From: an uncultured Eubacterium sp.
Lineage (GTDB): Bacteria > Bacillota > Clostridia > Lachnospirales > Lachnospiraceae
Length of the DNA: 64,000 bases
Assembly: GCA_945946665.1 (NCBI GenBank)
Contig: CAMEWO010000007.1
Location: forward strand, 1-64,000
Direction of reading: 5' to 3'
Below are positions 8,729 to 16,772 of the stretch, in pieces. A program made the translations under genes and the position numbers. The notes below the pieces were generated by a model that was not told where the DNA came from, did no database searches, and saw only the letters and a program-made list of their open reading frames with translations. Each line of letters opens with the position of its first letter. The stretch's first letter is position 1.

Positions 8729-9192
8729 AATCGGAACAGGACTGACTGACCCTGCACCACATACAAATACTCTGGAACGATTAGGAGAAATCTTAGTGCT
8801 GCAGCGTGTATGAATTACACTTCGCCAGCAACTGCACGGATTATGACAGCTTAGACTGTACCCCTTATACAAAAAGGGCACATTTAGAAGAAATCTTAGC
8901 GCTGCGGCATGTATGGATTACACTTCGCCAACAACTGCACGAATGTCTGAGCCCCGGTCAGGGGCGAGTTGTCGGGCAGTTGTTGAAATAAGCGAGTGTA
9001 ATTCATATATGTCGCAACGCTTAGATTCTCTTCGTCGTGACCTTTTTATATAAGGGGTACAGTCTAAGCTGCCATAATCCGGGCTGTTGCTGAAATAAGC
9101 GAGTGTAATTCATATACGCCGCAACACTTAGATTTTCGACGTGTTCCAGAGTATTTGTATATGGTGCAGGACCAGCCAGTCCTGTTCCGATT
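8729..9192. repeat. 464-bp nested inverted repeat B
   Basis: The outer arms (about 8729-8779 and 9142-9192) are inverted copies beginning AATCGGAACAGGACTG, with small gaps. Inner arms pair about 8834-8878 with 9040-9083. Four module copies lie inside: forward at 8791-8835 and 8894-8938, reversed at 8974-9025 and 9081-9132. A GC-rich centre at 8944-8970 is an inverted copy of the centre of repeat A (8501-8526). The two blocks are therefore built from the same parts. No transposase gene is near, and the block ends 34 bases from the stop of the next gene. Confidence 0.88.
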
Positions 9193-9225
9193 CCAACCTG
9201 TCATCTTATTTAATGGTGACACGGA

Positions 9226-11253
9226 TTATCCATTAATTATTTTGTCCATGAATTCCTTTGGATATGAGTATTCTCCCCTGTAGTTAGATGCATTAAATTC
9301 AGGATACTTCACAGGTGCATACACATCATCCTTTGGCGAGTCGTCCTGTGTATAAATATACATAGAGTTGTAATCCCATGTCACGATTTCATCCCTGGCA
9401 TCTCCATAGAGATTTACAGCCTCTGCACACAGAGTTGGATGACCGTCATCCGGGAATTTCACAACCTGAATTCCATTTCCATCAAGAAGTCCGCCCTGCT
9501 CAGGGTCAGCATTAGTGAGAATGAAATCCTGCCCATCACCTGTCCAGTTAACAGGAGTAAGGAGATTTCCATTCATCTCGTTCTCCATCTCCCACAATGG
9601 CTGTCCTTCACTGTCATAGAAATATATGATTCCCTGATGGCCCCAGAAGTTCACAACAACCATCTCATAACCTTCCTTGTCAGGACAATAATTAGCAATA
9701 CTTACTCTCTGGGCATGCCCTATTCCTTCCTTCTTGACGAGGTTGCCTTCAAAATCACTAATTATGAAGCCTTCTTTTCCGGCAACGCAGGCAAAATATC
9801 TCTTTCCCTTATTCGGTCCAGAAACAAACATTCCTGGAACTATCTCATCTATATGGTCTTCACTTACCGGCATTGTCCATATCTTCTTACCATGACAGTC
9901 AAGCATATTATAGCCCACAAGAAGTTCATCATGCCCATCACCATTAATATCTATTGCAAATGGAAAATGTCCTGTATTCTTATCACTCTGGAAATGCCAC
10001 ATAACCTCCAGATTATCATTAAGGGCGTACACTCTGCAATAACGGTCTTTTATAAGAATATCACGAGGCTTGTCCAATCCTCTGAAATTACATATTCTCA
10101 TTCCATCAGGATTGATTCTGTCAAAAGCATACACTTTATCAGGAACACCTATTATTGTGCCATCCTCCTCAGCTGTTGAAAGAGGGCTCTTTGCGCGCTT
10201 CTTAACCTCTCCTGTCCGTCCGTCAAGAATCAAAACCTCAAAATTCTTTGCAGTAATAACCTCATCGAAACCATCTCCGTCAATATCATATATCTGCATA
10301 GGCATATCAGCAGAGATTGTTCCAAGTTCTGTGTTAGTTGTAGGCTCTCCATGCTGCCACAGAACATTTCCATCAAGGTCAATAGCTGTAAGACAGCTTA
10401 TTGTTCCGTAGGCATCACGGTTTACTCTCTTCTGGCACTGGGCAAGCACAATCTGGTATTCATTATTGCCCAGAAGATGTCCGAATCTTACCTGTCGTCC
10501 AGTTCCGAAATCCTTAAGGTCAATCTTCTTTACCAGCTTCATCTTAGGATATTTCTTCTGTGCCTCCTCACAGCTCCTCTTATATTCAAGCCTTGCATTA
10601 TCAATCTTTACTGCATTCTCATCATCTGTTGTAACATTAACATATTCAAACTGGGCAGGAACAGATGCTGTAATTGCAACCTTTCCACCCTGCTTTGCAT
10701 ACTCTGTATGGACATCAAAATACTGCTTTCCGTCAACAAAGCATACAACATGGTCACCATTTACATTTACTTTAAGTACATAATAATCATCGCAGTTATA
10801 ATCAAATGGGACGCTGCCAATAATTTCAATCTCTTCCTTATGCCTGTATTCAAGGCGGAGACATTTTTCCTCAAATACCAGTACCAGAAGGTTCATGGAA
10901 TTCTGACAGCAGAAGCCTATACCTGCTGTTCCCCACTTGGTAGTGAACATACGCATCTTAACTTCCAGCTCATAATCCTTCCAGAATCTGTCTCCACTTG
11001 TAAGAGTAGGAAATGTTCTGTGAGGCTTGTCATTACGGATTCTCATCTGCTCCATGAAATGCTTTCCATCATATTCTGTAATAATCCATGACGCTCCCTG
11101 TCCGTTATATGCATGGTTGCACACAGGGTCATTCCATCTGCCCCTGTAGCCTGGATAATTAACATAGTGATACTCTCCCATGGCTGAATGATTCTTGTCA
11201 TAAGGGAATTCACCAATAGGAAAATCAAGAAAATCTTCTTTTAACAGATACAT
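9226..11253 (-). CDS. Large beta-propeller carbohydrate-active-like protein, possibly rhamnogalacturonan-lyase related
   Basis: A 675-residue protein without signal peptide, so probably cytoplasmic. Residues 1-215 look like a concanavalin-type jelly roll, with paired aromatic strands such as YNCDDYYVLKVNVNG. From about 250 to the end there are repeated blades with Asp-rich loops, such as IYDIDGDGFDEVITAK and FAIDINGDGHDELLVG. This resembles the FG-GAP/propeller fold of family PL11-type rhamnogalacturonan lyases. I could not identify catalytic residues, so function is an inference from fold only. I moved the start from an upstream TTG (11268) to the ATG at 11253, which has GGAGG eight bases before it. 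Palindromic elements lie on both sides (8729-9192 and 11366-11511). Confidence 0.7.
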   Translation of the reverse strand: MYLLKEDFLDFPIGEFPYDKNHSAMGEYHYVNYPGYRGRWNDPVCNHAYNGQGASWIITEYDGKHFMEQMRIRNDKPHRTFPTLTSGDRFWKDYELEVKMRMFTTKWGTAGIGFCCQNSMNLLVLVFEEKCLRLEYRHKEEIEIIGSVPFDYNCDDYYVLKVNVNGDHVVCFVDGKQYFDVHTEYAKQGGKVAITASVPAQFEYVNVTTDDENAVKIDNARLEYKRSCEEAQKKYPKMKLVKKIDLKDFGTGRQVRFGHLLGNNEYQIVLAQCQKRVNRDAYGTISCLTAIDLDGNVLWQHGEPTTNTELGTISADMPMQIYDIDGDGFDEVITAKNFEVLILDGRTGEVKKRAKSPLSTAEEDGTIIGVPDKVYAFDRINPDGMRICNFRGLDKPRDILIKDRYCRVYALNDNLEVMWHFQSDKNTGHFPFAIDINGDGHDELLVGYNMLDCHGKKIWTMPVSEDHIDEIVPGMFVSGPNKGKRYFACVAGKEGFIISDFEGNLVKKEGIGHAQRVSIANYCPDKEGYEMVVVNFWGHQGIIYFYDSEGQPLWEMENEMNGNLLTPVNWTGDGQDFILTNADPEQGGLLDGNGIQVVKFPDDGHPTLCAEAVNLYGDARDEIVTWDYNSMYIYTQDDSPKDDVYAPVKYPEFNASNYRGEYSYPKEFMDKIING

Positions 11254-11365
11254 ATTCACTACCTCCAATTTCTTTGGTTTGATAAATGGATTTTAACACA
11301 TTTCTGCAAAATATATAACAGATACTTTTCTCATTTTCAGATGTTTTACATAAAAAACACTCCCA

Positions 11366-11511
11366 AGATTTCCGTTCTGACAGTTCCAGGCTGACCCTCA
11401 CAGACCCAATCCCATGCGCTGACGGGAGGGCAGTTACAGTCCACCGCCCTCCCGTCAGCGCATGGGATTGGGTCTGTAAGGGTCAGCCTGGAACTGTCAG
11501 AACAGAAATCT
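11366..11511. repeat. 146-bp near-perfect palindrome
   Basis: Arms of about 66 bases (11366-11431 and 11446-11511) pair with only about three mismatches around a 14-base loop. An inner part is the 20-base arm CCCATGCGCTGACGGGAGGG. There is no T-run, so it is not a typical intrinsic terminator. The right arm overlaps the last codons and supplies the stop codon of the phospholipase D-like gene, so the element has rewritten that C-terminus or has long been part of it. It shares no obvious module with repeats A and B. Confidence 0.9.
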
Positions 11512-12930
11512 GAACAATGGGTCAACAAGCCATACTGCAATACGCTGGAATTTACTTAGAGCAGACATATCATCTGAAAACATCTCTCTATATGTATTTG
11601 GTTGAAGTACACCTTCATGGGCATCAGCTTCATATCTCTGCATATTTGCCCGTAACTGGCTGTTCAGCTCCTCACTGTGTATAACCACCATCATCTCCGT
11701 ATCCTGGTAAGCACTTTTCATATCCATATTAAATGAACCAATTACAGATATATCATTATCTATAGCAATACTTTTTCCGTGATAAGAATATTCTCCCTCA
11801 AACTCTAACAGTTTAAGCCCTGTTCCAAGAACTCTGTCCTTGTATCTTAACAAATCTGCTGCCCCAAATGGATTTCCGTTGTTGATTACAGAGTTAGTCA
11901 TGAGAGTTACATTTTCAACATTATCACATACCTGGGTTAATGAATCATACATGAAATTATTGCAGATTATATATGGAGTGTGAATAACAACATCTTTTCT
12001 GGCATTCTTCATCAGCTCTGACAATTCATAGAACACTACCGGTTCCTTGGAGTATAGGCCTGTTGGATTAGTAAATATGCTTATTCTTTTAGCTGACACT
12101 GTTTTATCAGTATAATCCACCTGCTCATACCATTGTGGGTTATCGGCTTTATTTTTGTCATATACACTCTTTAATTCATTTCTGGCTGCGGCAGTGTCAG
12201 CATTATTCTTCTTTCCATCAGATATAGTCCAGAGCCTGCATTCCTTCTGGTTCCAGATATCATCAAAATAATCCTTTAACCTGGCTGCAGAAGTATCTGC
12301 TGCACCATCACCCACAACAAGAACGTCCCTGTCATAATTCTTATGACTGTCCTGGGTTCCAAGGAAGAAATCAAATGTATTCCTTCCGCCAAGAATATAA
12401 GACCTGCCATCTACAAGAAGATATTTATCATGCATCCTGCTCATTCCTGTCCACGGAGTAAGCAGATTAATCTGGTTATATACCTTTATCTCAACATTTT
12501 CAGTGGAGACAAGTGCATGAAAACATGGCTTATGTTCCATATCACGCATAAAGGATGCCCCATCCACAAGAATCTGGACATGAATACCTCTCCCGGCAGC
12601 CTCCATCAGTGCAGATATAACTTGTCTGCCTGTGGTGTCGTCATGAAACTCAAATGTAGACAGGATAATAGATTCTGTTGCATTATCAATAAAACGAAGA
12701 CGCTCTGTTAAAGCATCTCCGTTTTCCTCAATAATCATTGCCCTTTCACTGCATTCTTCCTGTCCATAGCAGTCATCAGGATTAAATGTCTCTTTTGTTT
12801 CTTCACTTACCTGGGGTTGAAATATGTATGGCACCGAAGCGCCAATTATCAGATATAAAACCACCAGCAAGATACTCAATAATATACTTAATAATACTGT
12901 TTTCACTTTTGATATCACTCTGCCTTGCAT
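11497..12930 (-). CDS. Phospholipase D superfamily protein, cardiolipin synthase-like
   Basis: A membrane-anchored enzyme with an N-terminal hydrophobic segment (about 9-37) and two HKD motifs: H167-x-K169-x4-D174 (MHDKYLLVD) and H384-x-K386-x4-D391 (YHGKSIAID). The pair forms the active site of cardiolipin synthases and related phosphatidyl transferases. At 477 residues it fits the family, although it has one rather than two N-terminal membrane spans. It overlaps the CDP-alcohol phosphatidyltransferase gene upstream, which supports a shared anionic-phospholipid pathway. A GTG at 12918, overlapping the upstream stop as GTGA, is an alternative start. The last residues and stop lie in the 146-bp palindrome. 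Confidence 0.85.
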   Translation of the reverse strand: MQGRVISKVKTVLLSILLSILLVVLYLIIGASVPYIFQPQVSEETKETFNPDDCYGQEECSERAMIIEENGDALTERLRFIDNATESIILSTFEFHDDTTGRQVISALMEAAGRGIHVQILVDGASFMRDMEHKPCFHALVSTENVEIKVYNQINLLTPWTGMSRMHDKYLLVDGRSYILGGRNTFDFFLGTQDSHKNYDRDVLVVGDGAADTSAARLKDYFDDIWNQKECRLWTISDGKKNNADTAAARNELKSVYDKNKADNPQWYEQVDYTDKTVSAKRISIFTNPTGLYSKEPVVFYELSELMKNARKDVVIHTPYIICNNFMYDSLTQVCDNVENVTLMTNSVINNGNPFGAADLLRYKDRVLGTGLKLLEFEGEYSYHGKSIAIDNDISVIGSFNMDMKSAYQDTEMMVVIHSEELNSQLRANMQRYEADAHEGVLQPNTYREMFSDDMSALSKFQRIAVWLVDPLFRFLF

Positions 12931-13472
12931 TCTTTAATCAGTCCTATATGAAATTTAATATAATTTGCTAGGGAAAATATAAGAAGTGCTGTCATTACAA
13001 TTATAATTCCATCTGCAACTAAACTGTTAAGATTAGGAAACAGTAAAAGTACAAACATTCCCACATCCAGTGTTATAGTGCATATTTTACCAAACCACTG
13101 GGCACCAATCCACTTGTTCTGCTTCTTAATCAGATAAAGCCCCATTACGCCCATGTAGACTTCTTTGATTATAAATAAAACAAGAAATGGAATTATTGCC
13201 TTGTAGTGAAATGTAACTGCTATTGCAAGAGCCCCCTGTGTCAGCTTGTCTGCCACTGGGTCCAGTGCTTTTCCGAAATCTGTTACCTGATTGAACTTCC
13301 TTGCAATCATTCCATCAAATGCATCCGTCAGCATCCCCACTGCCAACACAATAAATGCCATTATATAATCTTTCAAAGTTGAAGAATTGTAATACATCAC
13401 CAGAAAAACAGGAAGTAATACAATTCTTATATACCCCAGAATATTTGGAATTGTAAAATACTTATTCTTCAT
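12915..13472 (-). CDS. CDP-alcohol phosphatidyltransferase, PgsA-like
   Basis: A polytopic membrane enzyme of 185 residues that joins a CDP-diacylglycerol-type donor to an alcohol, most often glycerol-3-phosphate. The complete signature is present: D50, D53-G54-x2-A57-R58-x8-G67-x3-D71-x3-D75. About six membrane segments follow family spacing. The downstream phospholipase D-like gene overlaps it by 16 bases, so the two are translationally coupled and probably make phosphatidylglycerol and cardiolipin, or a related lipid. Another pgsA may exist elsewhere in the genome, so the essential copy cannot be named. Confidence 0.87.
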   Translation of the reverse strand: MKNKYFTIPNILGYIRIVLLPVFLVMYYNSSTLKDYIMAFIVLAVGMLTDAFDGMIARKFNQVTDFGKALDPVADKLTQGALAIAVTFHYKAIIPFLVLFIIKEVYMGVMGLYLIKKQNKWIGAQWFGKICTITLDVGMFVLLLFPNLNSLVADGIIIVMTALLIFSLANYIKFHIGLIKECKAE

Positions 13473-13542
13473 TGTTACACCTGTAAATTGTAAATCTCTT
13501 ATTCTTTATATTATTATACCTGTTTTTAATCCTGGTATAATC

Positions 13543-13860
13543 TTATAGGCTGCTGTCTATCCACCCTGACAGCTCGTCAGGACCACAGCTTCCAACTCTT
13601 GAAGCCACCGGCTTTCCACCCTTAAACAAAACAAAGGCAGGAATAGATGAGATACCATAATTAATGGCAAGTTCCACATCCACATCTGTATTCACCTTGA
13701 CAAATTCAAGTTTTCCTTCATATTGCTTCTCTGTCATCTCAAATATTGGTGCCATCATCTTGCATGGCATACAATAGTCAGAGTAAAAATCAACCAGCAC
13801 CGGCAAACTGCTTTCCAGCACTTTTGTATTAAAATTATCTTTGTTTACATGCTCTGCCAT
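13543..13860 (-). CDS. trxA: Thioredoxin with variant CMPC active site
   Basis: A small cytoplasmic disulfide reductase of 105 residues with the thioredoxin fold. The active site reads YCMPCK (C30, C33) in place of the usual WCGPCK, so Trp becomes Tyr and Gly becomes Met. These changes should shift redox potential or partner choice. The cis-Pro loop is kept (GISSIPAFVLFKGGK). I chose ATG 13860, which has GGAGG five bases upstream, over the in-frame TTG at 13872. The gene starts 15 bases after the thioredoxin reductase gene, so the two form a reductase-substrate pair. Confidence 0.88.
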   Translation of the reverse strand: MAEHVNKDNFNTKVLESSLPVLVDFYSDYCMPCKMMAPIFEMTEKQYEGKLEFVKVNTDVDVELAINYGISSIPAFVLFKGGKPVASRVGSCGPDELSGWIDSSL

Positions 13861-13875
13861 ATTAACCTCCAAAAA

Positions 13876-14847
13876 TCATATTGTACTTATCCATTCCGCA
13901 GCAGATGTTGCCGCATTAGCCCCATCAGATACTGCGGTTACCACCTGTCTTAGATGCTTGGTTCTTACATCTCCCGCTGCAAAGAATCCAGGAAGTTCCT
14001 TGTCCGTACCAGCTTCCATGGTCTTGCCATCTTCCCCTGCCTTGATGTATCCATAATCATCAAGCTGGACAATTGTTTTTACCGGGTCTGTTGACGGAGC
14101 TGAGCCATATGCCACAAATATACCCTGTAATTCTATTTTTCTTCCACTTTGAAGAACCAGTCCATCCACACGGTCTTCACCGGTAATTGTTGAAACTGTT
14201 TCACCTAATACCAGTTCTATGTTATCCTGATTTTCTACCTTTGATACTGTGGACCTGGAACCACGGAATTCATTTCTCCTGTGGATAAGGTAAACCTTCT
14301 TACACAGGGATGAAAGATACATCGCCTCATCAAGGGCAGTGTCACCGCCACCAAGCACCGCTACAGTTTTATCCCTGTAGAAATTGCCATCACATATTGC
14401 ACAATAGGATATGCCCTTTGCTATGAACTTCTCTTCCTCAGGCAGTCCAGTTTTTTTCGGTGATGTGCCAGCAGCATACACCACTGCCAGAGACTCTCTC
14501 ACAGAGCCATCCTTGAGCTGTATCTCGTAACGAGGTAGTGTCCTGTCATCCCCACTGACTATCTTACTAGCCTGTCCGTTTTCTCCACACACTCTCTTTA
14601 CTGACATCATTTCCTGTTCAATGAACTCAACAGAAAGCTCTGCTGCATGTTCACGAAATTTCATTCCCAGCTCAAATCCTCTTATTCCAGGAAGTCCGGG
14701 ATAATTATATACATGTCCGCCTTCCCCAATCTGACCTACACCGCCGAAATTTTTTTCTATAACAGCCACTGAAAGATTAGCACGTTTTCCATATATTGCA
14801 GCCGCAAGGCCTGCAGGGCCGCTTCCCACAATCAGTATATCGTACAA
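13876..14847 (-). CDS. trxB: Thioredoxin-disulfide reductase, TTG start
   Basis: An FAD-dependent NADPH oxidoreductase that reduces thioredoxin. It has the FAD-binding GSGPAGLAAAIYG near the N-terminus, the redox-active pair CAIC (C149 and C152 from the chosen start) and the NADPH-binding GGGDTALDEA followed by HRR. The C-terminal FAD motif region is FFAAGDVRTKHLRQV. At 323 residues the length is normal. The best start is TTG 14847, seven bases after AGGAGG; the TTG at 14853 is too close to that site. It leads an apparent run with trxA, the CDP-alcohol transferase gene and the phospholipase D gene, although the 70-base gap after trxA may hold a second promoter. Confidence 0.9.
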   Translation of the reverse strand: MYDILIVGSGPAGLAAAIYGKRANLSVAVIEKNFGGVGQIGEGGHVYNYPGLPGIRGFELGMKFREHAAELSVEFIEQEMMSVKRVCGENGQASKIVSGDDRTLPRYEIQLKDGSVRESLAVVYAAGTSPKKTGLPEEEKFIAKGISYCAICDGNFYRDKTVAVLGGGDTALDEAMYLSSLCKKVYLIHRRNEFRGSRSTVSKVENQDNIELVLGETVSTITGEDRVDGLVLQSGRKIELQGIFVAYGSAPSTDPVKTIVQLDDYGYIKAGEDGKTMEAGTDKELPGFFAAGDVRTKHLRQVVTAVSDGANAATSAAEWISTI

Positions 14848-15081
14848 AGTCAAACCTCCTGATTAGTTTTTCAGGCACTGCCTGTACACTTTATATTCCC
14901 CAGAATACCAGGTAAATATGTAACCGTATTATGATATTATACATTTATTTTTCATCAGTTGCAACAATGTTAAATAACTCATATCAAGATACATGGTGGT
15001 CATATTTTTTACTGTAAAGTCCATGCATCTGTATTTCTACAAACGCATGGACCAGCCACTATAGTATTCTATTTTACTTTC

Positions 15082-15480
15082 CTATAAAAATCTTTCCATA
15101 AACTGTGCAGGAGACATAATCTCCGGCTTCTCGATATCTATATCTGAGAAATCTTTATCTCCTGTCACAAGAATATCAACATCTTCAATAATTGCTGTGT
15201 AAAGAACCGGATAGTCCTTCACATCCCTGATATCAAAGAGTCCGCTTTCTATCTTACTAGGAGTATAGACATATTCAAAACTCATCATCATAAGCAAGTT
15301 GTTGATTGCTATCTCTCTACCTGAAAACTTTCTCTTGACTACGCTTTCTAACTCTTCTACAACATATGATGACAAAACAAGCTGATGATTTGAAAATATA
15401 TAATTCATCATTGCATCCATCTTGGCACCGGGAAAAAGCAATGCCGATAACAACACATTGGTATCAAGCATAATTCTCAT
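15082..15480 (-). CDS. PIN-domain toxin (VapC-like ribonuclease)
   Basis: A 132-residue PIN-domain protein, predicted to be a Mg2+-dependent ribonuclease that cuts RNA and slows growth when not held by its antitoxin. Acidic residues in family positions are D6 in MLDTNVLLSALL, E in VVEELESVVKRKF, and the late pair VTGDKDFSDID. It belongs to the PIN subfamily often labelled putative toxin component. Its ATG directly follows the stop codon of the upstream AbrB-type antitoxin gene, so the pair is translationally linked. The specific RNA target cannot be read from sequence. Confidence 0.87.
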   Translation of the reverse strand: MRIMLDTNVLLSALLFPGAKMDAMMNYIFSNHQLVLSSYVVEELESVVKRKFSGREIAINNLLMMMSFEYVYTPSKIESGLFDIRDVKDYPVLYTAIIEDVDILVTGDKDFSDIDIEKPEIMSPAQFMERFL

Positions 15481-15738
15481 CTACTTCACCACACTTTCTT
15501 CCCGGAACTCTTTTATCATTGCCATTACATCATCATCGTCTTTAAGCCCCAGTCTTTCCGCTTCACCAGCAAATGCCCTCTGTGCTTCGCGAAATGCATC
15601 CATAGATGAATTCATCATATAGATTCTTCCAGACTCCTCCACAAATAATACTTTATCGCCATTTTTGATTCCAAGCTTTTTTCGGATTTCAATAGGTATT
15701 GTAACCTGTCCTTTTGATGTTACTTTTGCTAATTCCAT
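15481..15738 (-). CDS. AbrB/MazE-type antitoxin of a VapBC-like pair
   Basis: An 85-residue protein with an N-terminal SpoVT/AbrB swapped-hairpin DNA-binding domain (VTSKGQVTIPIEIRKKLGIK) and an acidic helical C-terminus (about 50-85) of the kind that wraps the toxin. It should neutralise the PIN protein encoded right behind it and repress their shared promoter. The start follows a full AGGAGG. A promoter with 9-base-spaced repeats lies upstream. Confidence 0.88.
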   Translation of the reverse strand: MELAKVTSKGQVTIPIEIRKKLGIKNGDKVLFVEESGRIYMMNSSMDAFREAQRAFAGEAERLGLKDDDDVMAMIKEFREESVVK

Positions 15739-15765
15739 ATAAAACCTCCTTTTGTTGGTAATATA

Positions 15766-15817
15766 TTCCTTACTTTCCTTACAATATAATTATATTCAGA
15801 ATTCATAAAATTATCAA
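15766..15817 (-). promoter_or_regulatory. Promoter and likely autoregulatory repeats of the toxin-antitoxin pair
   Basis: On the minus strand, TTGATA (15812-15817) and TATAAT (15789-15794) have a 17-base spacer. Just downstream, TTCCTTAC (plus-strand reading) occurs twice at 15766-15773 and 15775-15782. These are placed where an AbrB-type antitoxin could bind and block transcription. Confidence 0.6.
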
Positions 15818-15856
15818 CCCCTCCTCATTCAAGGTTTCCGGCTTTGTTATTTATCA

Positions 15857-16699
15857 TCAATGCTGAATATCAATCTCTATCCCCTTAATATCCTCATCAA
15901 TCATGTTATTTATATCCATTAGCTTCTGAATCTCTTCCTGGGCTTTGGTAACATTATCTTCAGCCTTTTCTTCGGCTTCTTCCTCCTTAGCTTCCTCGGC
16001 CTTCTCTTTAGCTTCTTCGGTCTTCTCCTTAGCCTCCTCAGCTTTCTCGTCAATTTGTTCTTTCCCTTCAAGGACTGCCATACTCACTATGTCTTTTTCT
16101 GCCGCTTCAATAATTGTATCTGCTGCTTCCTTTGAATCAAGCATATCCTGGGACTTCAACCGGTCAATCTTCGCATCCGTTATAGATTCTGTCATAGCTT
16201 TTACAGACAGTTTCCCTTTCTCAACCTGCTTGCTGTATTCATTTTTCAAATCATTTAATTCTTTTACTTTCTCCTTATATTCCGTCGAATCTGTGTTACC
16301 AGCAGAATCAGATTCAACACCATACAACTCCTTAAGGTTATCCAGTTCTTTATCAATATCGTCTATTTTTGAATTAGCTTCCCGGATTTCTGTGACTACA
16401 GCCTCTTTGCTGTCCTGCATATCCTTAATGCCCTGGCTGGTCTCATTATCTCTTTCCCAGGCATCATTAATAAGCTTCATTGCCTTATTTCTGGCACTGT
16501 TTCTCTTGTCACTGATTCTGTCAGAGATATCATTTTCGGAATTATTTCCCGGATTAACATTGTTAGCGTTAAGATAGTTACCAAGCTTTCTTGCATCTAT
16601 GGTTTTTCTGTTGTCTGATGTCTGGGATTTAAGAGAAATATCTGATTTCCTGGAACTATTAATATTAGTATTTATATTATTTGCCTTTACTGTAAGCAT
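15857..16699 (-). CDS. Coiled-coil protein of unknown function
   Basis: No family was recognised. The 280-residue protein has a polar, Asn/Ser-rich N-terminus without signal peptide, then helices with strong heptad character (about 90-260). A low-complexity Glu/Lys/Ala stretch of KAEEAKEK-type repeats lies at about 220-250. The start has a GAGGGAG ribosome site. It lies 73 bases after another charged protein gene on the same strand, and both open with disordered segments, so they may act together. A link to the cell surface or flagella is possible but not shown. Confidence 0.72.
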   Translation of the reverse strand: MLTVKANNINTNINSSRKSDISLKSQTSDNRKTIDARKLGNYLNANNVNPGNNSENDISDRISDKRNSARNKAMKLINDAWERDNETSQGIKDMQDSKEAVVTEIREANSKIDDIDKELDNLKELYGVESDSAGNTDSTEYKEKVKELNDLKNEYSKQVEKGKLSVKAMTESITDAKIDRLKSQDMLDSKEAADTIIEAAEKDIVSMAVLEGKEQIDEKAEEAKEKTEEAKEKAEEAKEEEAEEKAEDNVTKAQEEIQKLMDINNMIDEDIKGIEIDIQH

Positions 16700-16772
16700 A
16701 TCATTATCACTCCCTCTTAAACTGTATATATGCTGCCAGCTTGTATTACGATGTTTTTTTACAATTCCCTAA

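Noticed and set aside
8393..8991. Small open frames with a shared CWRSVIH-like phrase in the palindromic block
   Set aside because: They are translations of the repeated module on either strand. There is no ribosome site, and the frames end at palindrome borders.
8374..9192. CRISPR array or integron cassette sites
   Set aside because: The repeats are inverted and unequal in spacing. There are no regular spacers, no cas genes and no integrase.
10351..11091. Large plus-strand frames across the beta-propeller gene (also 9439-10179)
   Set aside because: Both are shadows of the minus-strand gene, which has domain-like repeats and a proper ribosome site.
15945..16577. Long Ser-rich frame on the plus strand
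   Set aside because: It is the complement of the Glu/Lys-rich coiled-coil gene, which has the better start and ribosome site.
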